Source: Desulfurococcales archaeon (GTDB lineage Archaea; Thermoproteota; Thermoprotei_A; Sulfolobales; Acidilobaceae). From it: DNA of 64,000 nt. Of this stretch, positions 1-8,464 are shown piece after piece; the stretch's first letter is position 1; each line of letters begins with the position of its first letter. Where the stretch lies: the NCBI GenBank assembly GCA_015521705.1, contig WANR01000018.1, positions 1 through 64,000 on the forward strand, in the 5' to 3' direction. The notes under the pieces are model-generated. The model made no database searches and had not been told where the DNA came from. It saw nothing but the letters and a program-made list of their open reading frames with translations. The translations under genes were made by a program, and so were the position numbers.

Positions 1-1
1 C

Positions 2-424
2 ATTAAGGGGAGGGGCGGGGCCCTCCTAGGCGAGAAGATACTAGCATACTCGAGCAAGGTCAACATTTTCATAGTATCCGAGGAGAAGCTTGTAGAGAAG
101 CTTGGAGCTGGCTCTCCCGTTCCACTGGAGGTGGTTCCTTTCTCGCTATCAATGGTTCTAAGAGCTCTTTCTAGGAAGGGGTTCCGGGCCGAGCCTAGAC
201 GGTCTAGCGGCAAGGCCGGTCCTGTGGTTTCAGACTGGGGAGGCCTCGTAGTTGACGTTTACACGGGCCCGATGGGGGATCCTGAGCTAGTCGAGAGGGA
301 GCTATCATCTATTCCCGGCGTTGTAGAGACAGGGCTCTTTATAGGCTATGCTGACTATGTTATTGTTGGTAGGAGGAACTGTACATGGGAGGCACTCAGT
401 TTTGGGAGAACGGTCAGGGCGTAG
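2..424 (+). CDS. rpiA: ribose-5-phosphate isomerase A, 3' part (cut by window start)
   Basis: The frame is open from base 2 and gives about 140 residues of the C-terminal part of RpiA, which interconverts ribose-5-phosphate and ribulose-5-phosphate in the pentose pathway that feeds nucleotide synthesis. The family signature KGRGGALLGEKI is at the extreme left, followed by the IVSEEKLVEKLG segment, the PLEVVPF strand and the near-terminal IPGVVETGLF motif (around base 315-350), which is diagnostic. The start lies outside the window. The 3' end overlaps the next gene by 23 bases, so the two are probably co-transcribed. Confidence 0.93.
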   Translation: MKGRGGALLGEKILAYSSKVNIFIVSEEKLVEKLGAGSPVPLEVVPFSLSMVLRALSRKGFRAEPRRSSGKAGPVVSDWGGLVVDVYTGPMGDPELVERELSSIPGVVETGLFIGYADYVIVGRRNCTWEALSFGRTVRA

Positions 425-737
425 AGAGCCGGGATACCTTTACTACAAGCTAGTGAAACTCTCGGCAAGCCCTGAGATATGGGTTTACGTAGGTGCCTCT
501 AGGGACTACGTGATAGTGGATTCCAGGTACTGTTCTTGCCCAAGCTTTATGATGTCACTGTCGCGGGGCGAGAAGCCTAGCTGTAAGCACATCGAGGGCC
601 TGCCACTAGTAATGGCTACTGGCAAGTATAGGGACTTATCCGTCTCCCTCGATGTAAGGGATGTAGAAGAAATAGTAATGGAGGTTCTAGTGGTGGGATT
701 CTCCAGGAAGCTGAGAGAAATAATGTTCTCCCATTAA
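402..737 (+). CDS. SWIM-type zinc-finger protein
   Basis: Small protein of about 111 residues with the SWIM arrangement CxC...CxH: YCSCPSFMMS followed by SCKHIEGLPL. SWIM fingers are predicted to bind zinc and to contact DNA or protein partners; archaeal stand-alone versions have no settled role. An upstream ATG at 348 exists, but the best start is TTG at 402: a strong GGGAGG (387-392) sits 9 nt before it, inside rpiA. This would place the start 23 bases before the rpiA stop, typical of translational coupling. Function beyond metal binding is not shown by the sequence. Confidence 0.75.
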   Translation: MGERSGRREPGYLYYKLVKLSASPEIWVYVGASRDYVIVDSRYCSCPSFMMSLSRGEKPSCKHIEGLPLVMATGKYRDLSVSLDVRDVEEIVMEVLVVGFSRKLREIMFSH

Positions 738-759
738 CCACCTGCCTCCCTCCAGAATT

Positions 760-2879
760 CTAGTGGTTGCTTCTCAGTAGCCTTTTGAGGGCTCTATCCA
801 CTATTCTCATGGCTTCTTCCATGCTTTCACCAATGATCGATGCTACCTCGTTTAACGGCTTCCCCTGAACCACCCTAGCGATGACTGCTACCAGCTCAGT
901 ATCTTCCAGCGGTATAGGCCTCTCGCCAGCGATAACTCTTATGGTTTCGATCAGTACGACATCCATTACTTGCTCCAGGTCGAGCTCTCCACGCAGATAC
1001 TTTTCCAGGGCCATCCTCTGGCTTGGAAGCAGCTCTGCCCTAAAGCTTGCCCGGCTCGTGGATCTTAGTAGAGAAGCCATCTTCTCTGCAGCCAGATCCC
1101 TGTAGACGCTTGGGGCTGCCAGGAGTAGTCTGAGGGTTAGAGTTTTTGACGCCTCTCCAACAACCCTTTCACCCTTGCGTGACAGGGGCTTGGCCATTGC
1201 AATGTTCTTTTCCCCCGTAACCCTATTATAGCGGGGACTCACATAGTAGGGGATGTAGCCGTTACGGAGCCAGAATCCTATGACGTCGTGGCGCGAGAAG
1301 ATTGTCGTTACGACGTCGGCTCCCCGGGATCTTGCCCACTCTTCAATGGCTGCTAGGAGCTTCGAGCCGAGGCCCCGGCCTTGGAGCTCTGGGTGGACCG
1401 CTATCCTCGAGACTCTGAATGATGACAAGTTCTCCCAGTAGGGCCCTGCCATCAATTTTAGCTTCTCCAAGCCTATCCTTGCCGCCTCTTCAACTTTCCC
1501 GGACTCCTCTACCACGTCCGCTACTGCTACTATTACCCCTTCGTGGCGTAGAATGTGGGTCGAGTGGTGCGGGCTATCGAGTATAACTAAAAGCTCGTCA
1601 GGCGAGTTCCTATAGTGGGCCTGTGCGAGAACCCCGAAGACGCTTTCCAGTACTTCTCTGTCAACAAGCATGGCAGGGTCCAGGATCTCGTGTCTCACCT
1701 TTTCAGTACTAACAGGGCCTGGAAGCCTCTGGGGCTCTGCCTTAAGCATGAATGTCTCGTAAACCCATTCTTCCAATGGGTCTCCTTGAAAATACCTGAC
1801 TGGCTCGTTGAGCCTGCACTCTCCTATAGGCTTGGGCAGTAGTCTGGGCAGTATTCTCTCGAAAGCCCTGCCGCTTCCCTCGTATCCATGTATGGTAGTT
1901 GATACAATGATTTTTCCTCCCCTCCAAGAGAGCCTCCTAACCCGGGCAATCCCTACAGAGGCTGCCTCGTCCACCACTGTAAGTGGCCCCGGCTCGGCGG
2001 TCTCCGGAGTCTCGTAGCTTACCTGGAACCATGGTCCTGTTATTCTCACAACCTCTCCATCACCGTCTCTGGCAACCCTGCATTTATCGATAAGCCTTAG
2101 GGTTTCAAGCCCCTTCAGGACCCCTTCATGAGGCTTGAAACAGAGTAGGGTGTAGGCCCGACAATGACAGCCCTCCCAATAGACCCCCAATATATAGCCA
2201 GCGAGACCGCTAGCCCCACAGTAAAACTCTTACCCCTCCCTCTGTCACCCTTAACCATGAAACTCCTAGCCCTCCCCCTAATGAAGCGTGCAAGTCCTTC
2301 AAGAGCCTTTGCCTGGTCTATCGTCCTGGCAAGTGGCACTAGGGCTCGTGGAACACCTTCCAATTCTCCAGGCCATGTACGGCTTTCAGGCTCCCCTGGC
2401 CTGCCAACGTTAAAATTCTCCGAGACTATGGACCCCGACACAGCGTCTACCCATAGATGCGTCCTAGCCCTACGTATAGAGCTTAACAGGTACTTGGCGT
2501 ACAGCCCTCTTCCATGTAGAGGCGAGGGAGACCATTGCTCCATAGGAGGAGCTACAATAGCCAGGAAACCCCCCTTAGTAACAGTCTCGGCAAGACCAGC
2601 CACGATATTAGGCCTTATCAGCCCCCCGAGGCTTATGATAGCGGCTTTAAACTCGCCGCCGAGAACCCTCTCGAAACCCGCCGGACTAATCTCCCTTGCA
2701 CAGTACCCTAACCCTCTATACTTGGCTTCCGTAGCCAGGACACAGTTGCCACCTGAAAGATTTGAGAGGATACCAATAGCCTCGCTTCTCTTCTCAGTAT
2801 TAATCACTACTAAGCCTCTCCAACCAGTGGACTCAAGCCTGCCAGTAAACTCTTCCACAAACCTAGACCAGTCGCTCAT
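760..2879 (-). CDS. tmcA: tRNA(Met) cytidine acetyltransferase TmcA, reading frame interrupted by a one-base shift
   Basis: TmcA makes N4-acetylcytidine in RNA using ATP and acetyl-CoA. The 5' frame (2879-2115, 254 aa) carries the N-terminal TmcA domain and the Walker A motif GDRGRGKS (residue 211 on). The 3' frame (to 760) carries the helicase part with the DEAA box, the GNAT acetyltransferase domain (HPELQGRGLGSKLL) and the C-terminal tail. The two frames meet at a run of four G on the minus strand (2121-2124): frame 1 reads SSLMKGS-stop, the other continues GVLKGLETL, as family members do. A -1 shift or one additional G joins them into about 706 residues, a normal TmcA length. It may be a sequencing error, a mutation or programmed frameshifting. 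TTG/ATG start at 2879. Confidence 0.88.
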
Positions 2880-3331
2880 AAAGTTTCCCTAGAGCAACTA
2901 TGGTCCAGGCCCACATAATGAATCCTCTGGCACCAATTATAATAGTCATAGCGGTCTTCGGAGATACATTCCTGCCTCTATTCCACGTGTAATGGGTCAA
3001 CTGGAACAAGGGCTCCAAGCACTGTTAATTGGTGCGGGCTGGCACATGGATCCTTTACTAGAGCATGGCCCCATTATAGTCGGGGCTCCTCCTCGCTGCC
3101 AGCCCTTATCTAGGAGCCGCTAACAGGAGAGACCCAGGGCCGCGGGAAATCTGTAAAATTGACTGTTCGTGTTCTAGCTCTACATGTTTTGGAATTGGGT
3201 GCCAAGCCTATCTCTTAATCCACGGGACTGCGTGTAGAGCAGCTTTGATAGATGTCTGGGCTGCTCTGAAGGATCATTCGTGTAGCTGGTTAAGCATTAA
3301 TTTATGAGAACGGCTTCAGGCGGCGTCGCTG
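2880..3331. other. 450-base intergenic region
   Basis: No convincing gene lies here. Only short frames occur, for example a 30-codon ATG frame at 2900-2992 with a hydrophobic stretch, which lacks a ribosome binding site. The one feature that stands out is a pair of mutually exclusive stems at 3036-3118, listed separately. Confidence 0.5.
3036..3118 (+). other. candidate structured RNA element with alternative stems
   Basis: GGGCTGGCA (3036-3044) is a perfect 9-bp complement of TGCCAGCCC (3097-3105), enclosing a second stem GCCCC/GGGGC. The sequence GGCTCCT (3084-3090), which overlaps that inner stem, is also a perfect complement of AGGAGCC (3112-3118), so the outer hairpin and the 3' hairpin cannot form together. 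This could be a small RNA, an unusual leader, or chance. It does not fit a tRNA: there is no T-loop motif. No target gene follows on the plus strand. Confidence 0.3.
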
Positions 3332-3505
3332 CTAGCCTATTATGTGGGCAGCTACCACCATGAATGCGAAGAGGCCTGCTAGAAACACTAGGGCTGTGGG
3401 TGTCATCTTTATCTTTCCTTCGTACTCGTCGTAGAATGAGATGAGGCCTGCTGCAGTCATTGGCCCCGACTGTCTCCTTCTCCTAGAGGACAAGCTTCCC
3501 ACCAT
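3332..3505 (-). CDS. secG: Sec61-beta subunit of the protein translocase
   Basis: 57-residue protein with the archaeal Sec61-beta signature: a basic SSRRRR tail, GPMTAAGLISFYDEYEGKIKM, then one C-terminal membrane helix (about residues 37-56). It is the small stabilising subunit of the SecYE/Sec61 channel, with its N-terminus in the cytoplasm. The frame is open further upstream, but that part bears no family similarity; ATG at 3505 gives the standard family length. It is transcribed away from the MazG-like gene, with which it shares a short AT-rich intergenic region. Confidence 0.92.
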   Translation of the reverse strand: MVGSLSSRRRRQSGPMTAAGLISFYDEYEGKIKMTPTALVFLAGLFAFMVVAAHIIG

Positions 3506-3525
3506 AGTACCTTTGTGGATGCCAG

Positions 3526-3545
3526 GGCAAATATATGTTAGCCTG
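3526..3545. promoter_or_regulatory. shared TATA-like element between secG and the MazG-like gene
   Basis: AAATATATG around 3530-3538 is the only AT-rich core between the divergent genes. On the minus strand it reads CATATATTT about 25-30 bases before the secG ATG. On the plus strand it lies about 45 bases before the TTG of the MazG-like gene. It can serve as TATA box in either direction. Confidence 0.4.
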
Positions 3546-3579
3546 GTAGTGGGCCCGCTATTCAATGGTGTAGCAGGTC

Positions 3580-3852
3580 TTGGGGAGCGTTTCATGTGTC
3601 CAGGAGGCTATGAGACTGGCGTTCTATGAAAGGAACCATAACAGAGGCATTTACGCCACGTTTGCATGGCTGGTAGAGGAGGTGGGAGAGCTAGCTGAGG
3701 CTCTACTAAAGGGTGATAGGAGGATGATAGAAGAGGAGATAGCCGATGTTATAGCATGGGCCCTGAGCATTGCTAACCTGGCTGGTGTGGACGCCTATCG
3801 CGCTCTTAAGAAGAAGTATGGTAGGGAGCTCGAGAGGGCTGGATGCGGCTAA
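3580..3852 (+). CDS. MazG-like nucleotide pyrophosphohydrolase
   Basis: 90-residue all-alpha protein with the MazG metal-binding pattern: WLVEEVGELAEAL (EExxE) at about residues 31-43 and EEEIADVIAW (ExxD) at about 53-62. Such enzymes hydrolyse (d)NTPs to monophosphates and are thought to clean nucleotide pools. The helix before the motif (VQEAMRLAFYERN) belongs to the family fold. That favours the TTG at 3580, the only start after the in-frame stop at 3571, over ATG 3610, which would clip this helix. The 3' end overlaps the converging thiDN gene by 4 bases. Confidence 0.82.
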   Translation: MGSVSCVQEAMRLAFYERNHNRGIYATFAWLVEEVGELAEALLKGDRRMIEEEIADVIAWALSIANLAGVDAYRALKKKYGRELERAGCG

Positions 3853-5237
3853 CCCAAGGCAACTATCCGCTTTGACGCTTCTCCAGCTATCTCTACTATT
3901 CTCCTAGCCACCGCCACCGGGTCGGGGCCGAGCAGTATCACGAGGGGCTCCTTCCCGTGGCCCCCATAATCTATTACGGCTTCAGGGATCTCTCCTCCAA
4001 GGTTCCTGATAGCCTCTCTGATACCCCAGGGGGTCGTGGCTCCCTCTCTTTCCCTAACCTCTCTGGGCTCTTTTGACCTATCGAAGAAGCTGGTCTTGAT
4101 GCCTAGCGATCTCAGAGCCCTCTCCACCTCTCTATTGTATGCTATGTTGGCCGCAGCCCTCACGTGGGGGTCGTACTCCATGACGGTTAGTATAGCCCTT
4201 GCCAGATGCCTGGAGGCCCCGAACTCGGGGCTTGCCGAGATTACTAGCTTGCCGCGGAAGACTCCTATCCTGCCAGGAACAGCCGCCACGTCTAGGGGGG
4301 TCCGCGCATAGGGGTAGGGGAGCGCCATGGCTATATTCATCTGGACCTCGGGAACTAGCCTAGCCACAGTCTCCTCGCTTGACTTTAAGACCTCGATGGC
4401 CTGGGAAACTCTTGTGAGCACCCTGTACCTCTCGGCTGGTATTTCAGTCCATGAAACGGGGTTAACGGGTCCTACGCCCCCTCCTATCTCCAGCCCATAC
4501 TCTATAGCCATGGTTATGAAGTCCTTAGCCACCTTAACAGCCTCCTCTAGGCTTCTGCCCTTGGCCAGCCCGGCAGCTATGGCGGCGGAGAAGGCGCAGC
4601 CTGTACCGTGGGTCGTATTCCTCCTTATCCTGGGAGACTTGAGCTCCAGGCTCCTGCCCTTATAGTACATGACGTCTACCGAGTAGTCGCTATCCAGGTG
4701 CCCCCCCTTGACTATGGCCGCCTCGGCTCCGAGATCCTCCACTATTATCCTAGCAGCCTCTCTTGCGTCTTTCAGGCTGGTTATCCTGGTCCCGGCCAGC
4801 CTCTCCGCCTCGGGCTTGTTAGGAGTCACAACCTTTGCGAGAGGGATGAGCCTTGAGATCAGGTGCTCCACAGCATCCTCCCTTAGAAGCGGGGCCCCGG
4901 ACTTTGCCACCATCACGGGGTCCACTACGAGAGGGATAGATATTTCCTCGACAACCCTGGCCACGGCCGCTATAATTTCCTTGTTGCTGAGCATGCCGGT
5001 CTTCGCGGCATCCACGCCAATATCCTCAGCGACTGCCCTGACCTGCTCGGCCACGATAGCTGGAGGAACATCGTGGACTGCCCTGACCTCTCTCGTGTTC
5101 TGTGCAGTAATGCTAGTTATAGCCGATGTGCCGTGGACCCCCATGACGGCGAACGTCTTCAAATCCGCCTGTATACCGGCTCCTCCCCCGCTATCGCTCC
5201 CAGCTATGGTCATGGCTACTGGGATCTTCCTTTTCAT
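3849..5237 (-). CDS. thiDN: bifunctional HMP/HMP-P kinase and thiamine-phosphate synthase (ThiD-ThiN)
   Basis: 462 residues. The N-terminal part (about 1-262) is ThiD, which phosphorylates hydroxymethylpyrimidine: TIAGSDSGGGAGIQADLKTF at the start, VDPVMVAKSGAPLL, VTPNKPEAERLAG, and the THGTGCAFSAAIAAGLA anion hole. The C-terminal part (about 275-462) is the archaeal ThiN domain, which joins HMP-PP and thiazole phosphate, replacing ThiE: SPEFGASRHLARAIL, FDRSKEP, ATTPWGIREAI, DYGGHGKEP. Its ATG overlaps the TGA of the upstream AIR-synthase-like gene (ATGA), so the pair forms a tightly coupled operon. Confidence 0.95.
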   Translation of the reverse strand: MKRKIPVAMTIAGSDSGGGAGIQADLKTFAVMGVHGTSAITSITAQNTREVRAVHDVPPAIVAEQVRAVAEDIGVDAAKTGMLSNKEIIAAVARVVEEISIPLVVDPVMVAKSGAPLLREDAVEHLISRLIPLAKVVTPNKPEAERLAGTRITSLKDAREAARIIVEDLGAEAAIVKGGHLDSDYSVDVMYYKGRSLELKSPRIRRNTTHGTGCAFSAAIAAGLAKGRSLEEAVKVAKDFITMAIEYGLEIGGGVGPVNPVSWTEIPAERYRVLTRVSQAIEVLKSSEETVARLVPEVQMNIAMALPYPYARTPLDVAAVPGRIGVFRGKLVISASPEFGASRHLARAILTVMEYDPHVRAAANIAYNREVERALRSLGIKTSFFDRSKEPREVREREGATTPWGIREAIRNLGGEIPEAVIDYGGHGKEPLVILLGPDPVAVARRIVEIAGEASKRIVALG

Positions 5238-6316
5238 CCCCTCACCCTCCTAACCTCTTCCAGGGTCTTGAAGAATACCGGCCAGAAGGGGTCTTGCCTG
5301 GGCTGCTCGATGGTCTCCTCGCTGCCGTTGCTCCGTACTATGGTGACTCCGCTTCCCTGTAAGACCTCTCCGATCGCCGAGGCCCTTATCCCCTTCTTCT
5401 CAAGCAGTTCCACGGCCTTGCCAGCATAGTCCCTCCTGACAGTAGCTATTAAGGTGCCTTCGCTTATGGCCGCGTAGGGGTCTACCTCTATGCCCGTGAA
5501 CCTAGAGAACGCTTCTACAACCTTTCCCACATCTTCCAGCATGAAGAGCTTGTCCTCGTAAACCCTGATAGCCGCCCCGCTGGCCTCTGCTAGGTCGTTT
5601 AGGGCACCCCAAACTCCATACTCCGTGGCATCGTGCATCGCAGTCACCCCCTTCCTAGGCCCTAGCTCTGCCAAGGTTAGAGCGTCCTCTACGACGCTCT
5701 GCAGCCAGAATATTGACTGAGCCCTCTCCACGAACCCCCTACCATAGTACTTCTCAATAACCTCGGGGAACATTGTTGACAGGATCCCTGCAGTCTCCAC
5801 AGCCGGGCCCTTAGTCATCAGCACAACGTCTCCGGGCTCAGCCATCTCGGGAGTCACGTATCCCTCCCTCTCGGCGACCCCAACCATGGCGGCGCCCCCT
5901 ATCATTGGGTAGTCGACCCCGCCATACTTGCCTGTATGACCAGCCGCTATAGCTACTCCCAGCTTCTCCGCCTCTCTGTGGAAGAGCCTCCAAAACGTGG
6001 AAAACTCCTCGTCGCTCATCTTTAGGGGCAAGTTCAAGTCTATAAAGAGGTACCTCGGAGGAACCCCCGAAACGGCCACATCGCTAGCAAGTATGTGCAG
6101 CGAGAACCAGGCGCTCCTCTCCCACCCATACTCTGGCACGACGAACACGGGGTCGACCTCGACTATCAGAACCCTGTCACCTACCTCTATCACGCTGAAA
6201 TCCACGCCAAACTTTGGCCCCACTATTACGCTGGGATCCCTCCTACCCAGATGGGGGAGTATGACCTCCTCGAAGACCCTCCTATCAACCTTTCCAATCT
6301 TTGGCAGAGGCTCCAC
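5234..6316 (-). CDS. AIR synthase-related protein (PurM/HypE/ThiL superfamily)
   Basis: 360-residue ATP-grasping PurM-like protein: PKFGVDFSVIEVGDRVLIVEVDPVF near the N-terminus, LHILASDVAVSGVPPRYLF, AAGHTGKYGGVDYPMIGG, GDVVLMTKGPAVETAGILS and AMHDATEYGVWGALNDLAEAS match the metal and nucleotide binding segments of the superfamily. It belongs to an uncharacterised archaeal subgroup, not clearly PurM, ThiL or HypE. Tight coupling to thiDN suggests a part in thiamine synthesis or salvage, which is inference. Start GTG at 6316 preceded by GGTGAGG; a TATA box is at 6354-6363. Confidence 0.8.
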   Translation of the reverse strand: MEPLPKIGKVDRRVFEEVILPHLGRRDPSVIVGPKFGVDFSVIEVGDRVLIVEVDPVFVVPEYGWERSAWFSLHILASDVAVSGVPPRYLFIDLNLPLKMSDEEFSTFWRLFHREAEKLGVAIAAGHTGKYGGVDYPMIGGAAMVGVAEREGYVTPEMAEPGDVVLMTKGPAVETAGILSTMFPEVIEKYYGRGFVERAQSIFWLQSVVEDALTLAELGPRKGVTAMHDATEYGVWGALNDLAEASGAAIRVYEDKLFMLEDVGKVVEAFSRFTGIEVDPYAAISEGTLIATVRRDYAGKAVELLEKKGIRASAIGEVLQGSGVTIVRSNGSEETIEQPRQDPFWPVFFKTLEEVRRVRG

Positions 6317-6353
6317 GCATCCCTCACCATTATTACCACTAAGAATAGTAATT

Positions 6354-6363
6354 ATTTATAAAT
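6354..6363 (-). promoter_or_regulatory. TATA box of the AIR-synthase-like gene / thiDN operon
   Basis: The perfect palindrome ATTTATAAAT is centred about 42 bases before the GTG start. Transcription should begin near 6332, leaving a short leader that contains the GGTGAGG ribosome binding site. Confidence 0.6.
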
Positions 6364-6401
6364 CTAGGTACTAGCTCGATCGCATCAAAAGGTTTCCCAC
6401 G

Positions 6402-6977
6402 CTAGGAATTCCTACGGGCCAGGCTAAGCCATGGATAGTAGCATATAGCATCCCAGATCCTACTAGCCGCCTCAACATCCCTATAAGAAACCCTCTCCAG
6501 CCCTCTTAGACCCTTAACGGCTACTATGTCGTCCTCGTAGGAGCATGTAGCGTAGTAGATAGCCTCAGCTAATACGCTCCCAAATCTTCTAGCCAGAGAC
6601 TCCCAGTCTAGGATCTCATAGCCTAGACCCTTGAACAGCCTGGCTGATCTCTCGTTGCCACTGCTAAGTGTTGCTATGTAGGAGCCTAAGCTCAGTATAT
6701 TCTCGGCTGTAGCCACTAGCGATTTCCCAATACCCCTCCCCTGCCAGCCCCTCTTAACAGCTACATAGTAAATGACGCCTAGCCTCAAACTATCCAGCCT
6801 GGCCTCGTAGAAAATGGCAGCGCCCAGCCTTGAACCGTTAGATACTGCCACCAATCCTCGGGCGCCGTTAAGAACAGCCGCTTTAGCATAGTACCAATGA
6901 TACCAGCCCATGACTTTTCTCACGATTTTAAGAGCAGCCTCTGAATCCTCCACAATACTAACAGCACTAGCAGGCAT
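6402..6977 (-). CDS. GNAT family N-acetyltransferase
   Basis: 191 residues. The acetyl-CoA pyrophosphate loop is RGWQGRGIGKSLV (about residues 76-88), preceded by the VIYYVAV strand and followed by NERSARLFKGLGYEI, the standard motif B. The C-terminal 60 residues (after about 130) are extra to the minimal fold and may shape the substrate site. The substrate cannot be predicted. The gene is a single unit with a TTTTTAAGC element about 40 bases upstream (7015-7024) and no obvious operon partner. Confidence 0.82.
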   Translation of the reverse strand: MPASAVSIVEDSEAALKIVRKVMGWYHWYYAKAAVLNGARGLVAVSNGSRLGAAIFYEARLDSLRLGVIYYVAVKRGWQGRGIGKSLVATAENILSLGSYIATLSSGNERSARLFKGLGYEILDWESLARRFGSVLAEAIYYATCSYEDDIVAVKGLRGLERVSYRDVEAASRIWDAICYYPWLSLARRNS

Positions 6978-7237
6978 ATATTATCCATCCAAGATTAGGC
7001 TGTGGAGGGGGCGGGCTTAAAAACTAGTATCAACCACTAGAGCAGGAGATCGCGCATTGTCCATATTATTGGCTGGTACCAGGGCTAGTTTAAAGTGGTA
7101 TGGAACTCCCTTACCTACGGTTTTTCTGCAAAACTTTCGGCTAGGTGACTAGGGTAATACCTTTGCCTACTGTAATATAGCCTTTTCCCCTAATCTACCT
7201 GTACTAATAGCTATAATCCTGTGGTAAGCAGCGGAGG

Positions 7238-8464
7238 ATGCAAGACTTGTTGCTGGCTCACCTGGCAGATGTTCATTTAGGGGCTAGGCCCTACGGGCTC
7301 GACGTCAGGGAGAGCGATATACTCGACTCTTTCTCCCTGATAGTTGACGAGATCCTTAGGGAAAGGGTTAACGTGGTTTTAGTGGCCGGGGACCTCTTCG
7401 ACAGGCCCAGGCCCCCTAACAGGATCCTAGCCTTCGCCATATCGCAGATCAAAAGGCTCACGGAGAAAGGTGTAAGAGTCATTGCCGCCCACGGCGAGCA
7501 CGACTTGCCCGGCAAGAGAGACGAGACCCCCCTAACACTGTTACAGGACGCTATAGAGGGATTCTACGCGCCCCTACCCAGAACTCCTGGGAGCCCGGTC
7601 CACCTAGCCATGGAGCAAGTATTGAGGGTTAACGGGCTAACAGTGGCAGTCTACCCTGGAGCCAAGCTGACACCTGACAAGTCTAGAGAGCTGGCCAGAA
7701 CCCTGTTACCAGCTTTTAGCAAAGTTCTTGAGAGGGAGGAAGGCCCGAAGGTGCTTCTGGCCCACATGGGCCTAGAAGAGGTTGACCCGTGGAGCCCCGC
7801 GGCCAGCTCGTCCATGCTGCCAAAAGCTGACTATGTGGCCCTGGGTCACATACACTCGAGGATCCTAGAGGAGAAGCACAACCCGCCATACGCTTACCCA
7901 GGATCCCTGGAGCCCCTGAACGTGGCTGAAATGAGAGGGCCGCCGAAGAGGGGAGGATTCCTGGTAGATTTGAGTGGCGGCGAGGCTTCCATACAAGATC
8001 TCTTAGTCGATGTGAGGCCCTTCCACGTGGCAGAAATCCAGGTGTCCGGGGGCTCCCCAGATGTTAGAGCGGCCGTGGAGAAGATACTAGGAGGTCTAGC
8101 CTCCAGGAAGGGGCCGCGCGGGAAGCCCTTTGTTTACTTGAAGATGAAGTATGACGGGGAAGCTCCTGCAGCCGAGCTTCATAGGATAGTCGCAAGCGTC
8201 TCCAATAAGCTTGGCGTGATAGCTGTTCTGGGAGACCTGGAGAGGATCAGGGCTAGTAGGGGGAAGTTAAGGCCCTTGGTAAGGGGCTCCCACTTCGCTG
8301 ACCCCATGCAAATCCTTGTGGAAGAGTTCAAGCTTGGCAGGGATGCCGCCTCCATGATACTGGAGCTTAAGGAGGCCATTGCCTCGGAGGACTATGAGCA
8401 TGCCAAGGGGATAATCTTGAGGCTGTCAGAGCGCTGGGAGGTGATCTCTAGGTGGGCCAGGTGA
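7238..8464 (+). CDS. mre11: DNA double-strand break repair nuclease Mre11
   Basis: Calcineurin-like phosphoesterase, about 408 aa, that together with Rad50 processes DNA ends. Metal motifs are in order: LADVHLG, VAGDLFDRPRP, AAHGEHDLPG, LLAHMGL and ALGHIHS. The third motif is GEHD instead of the textbook GNHD. The C-terminal part holds the capping domain and the Rad50-binding helices. Either ATG at 7238 or TTG at 7247 may be the start; GGAGG (7233-7237) touches the ATG but is ideally spaced from the TTG, while CTATAATCC (7211-7219) would make the ATG nearly leaderless. First gene of the repair operon; its end overlaps rad50 by 13 bases. Confidence 0.95.
   Translation: MQDLLLAHLADVHLGARPYGLDVRESDILDSFSLIVDEILRERVNVVLVAGDLFDRPRPPNRILAFAISQIKRLTEKGVRVIAAHGEHDLPGKRDETPLTLLQDAIEGFYAPLPRTPGSPVHLAMEQVLRVNGLTVAVYPGAKLTPDKSRELARTLLPAFSKVLEREEGPKVLLAHMGLEEVDPWSPAASSSMLPKADYVALGHIHSRILEEKHNPPYAYPGSLEPLNVAEMRGPPKRGGFLVDLSGGEASIQDLLVDVRPFHVAEIQVSGGSPDVRAAVEKILGGLASRKGPRGKPFVYLKMKYDGEAPAAELHRIVASVSNKLGVIAVLGDLERIRASRGKLRPLVRGSHFADPMQILVEEFKLGRDAASMILELKEAIASEDYEHAKGIILRLSERWEVISRWAR

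Noticed and set aside
2164-2892. 242-codon plus-strand frame opposite tmcA
   Set aside because: It is the shadow of the TmcA N-terminal domain on the other strand; composition is rich in Ser/Pro/Leu and no family resemblance is seen.
3031-3110. possible tRNA on the minus strand (7-9 bp stem, GCACCA after it)
   Set aside because: No T-loop TTCAA motif, no D-loop GG, and the anticodon-like loop lacks T at position 33.
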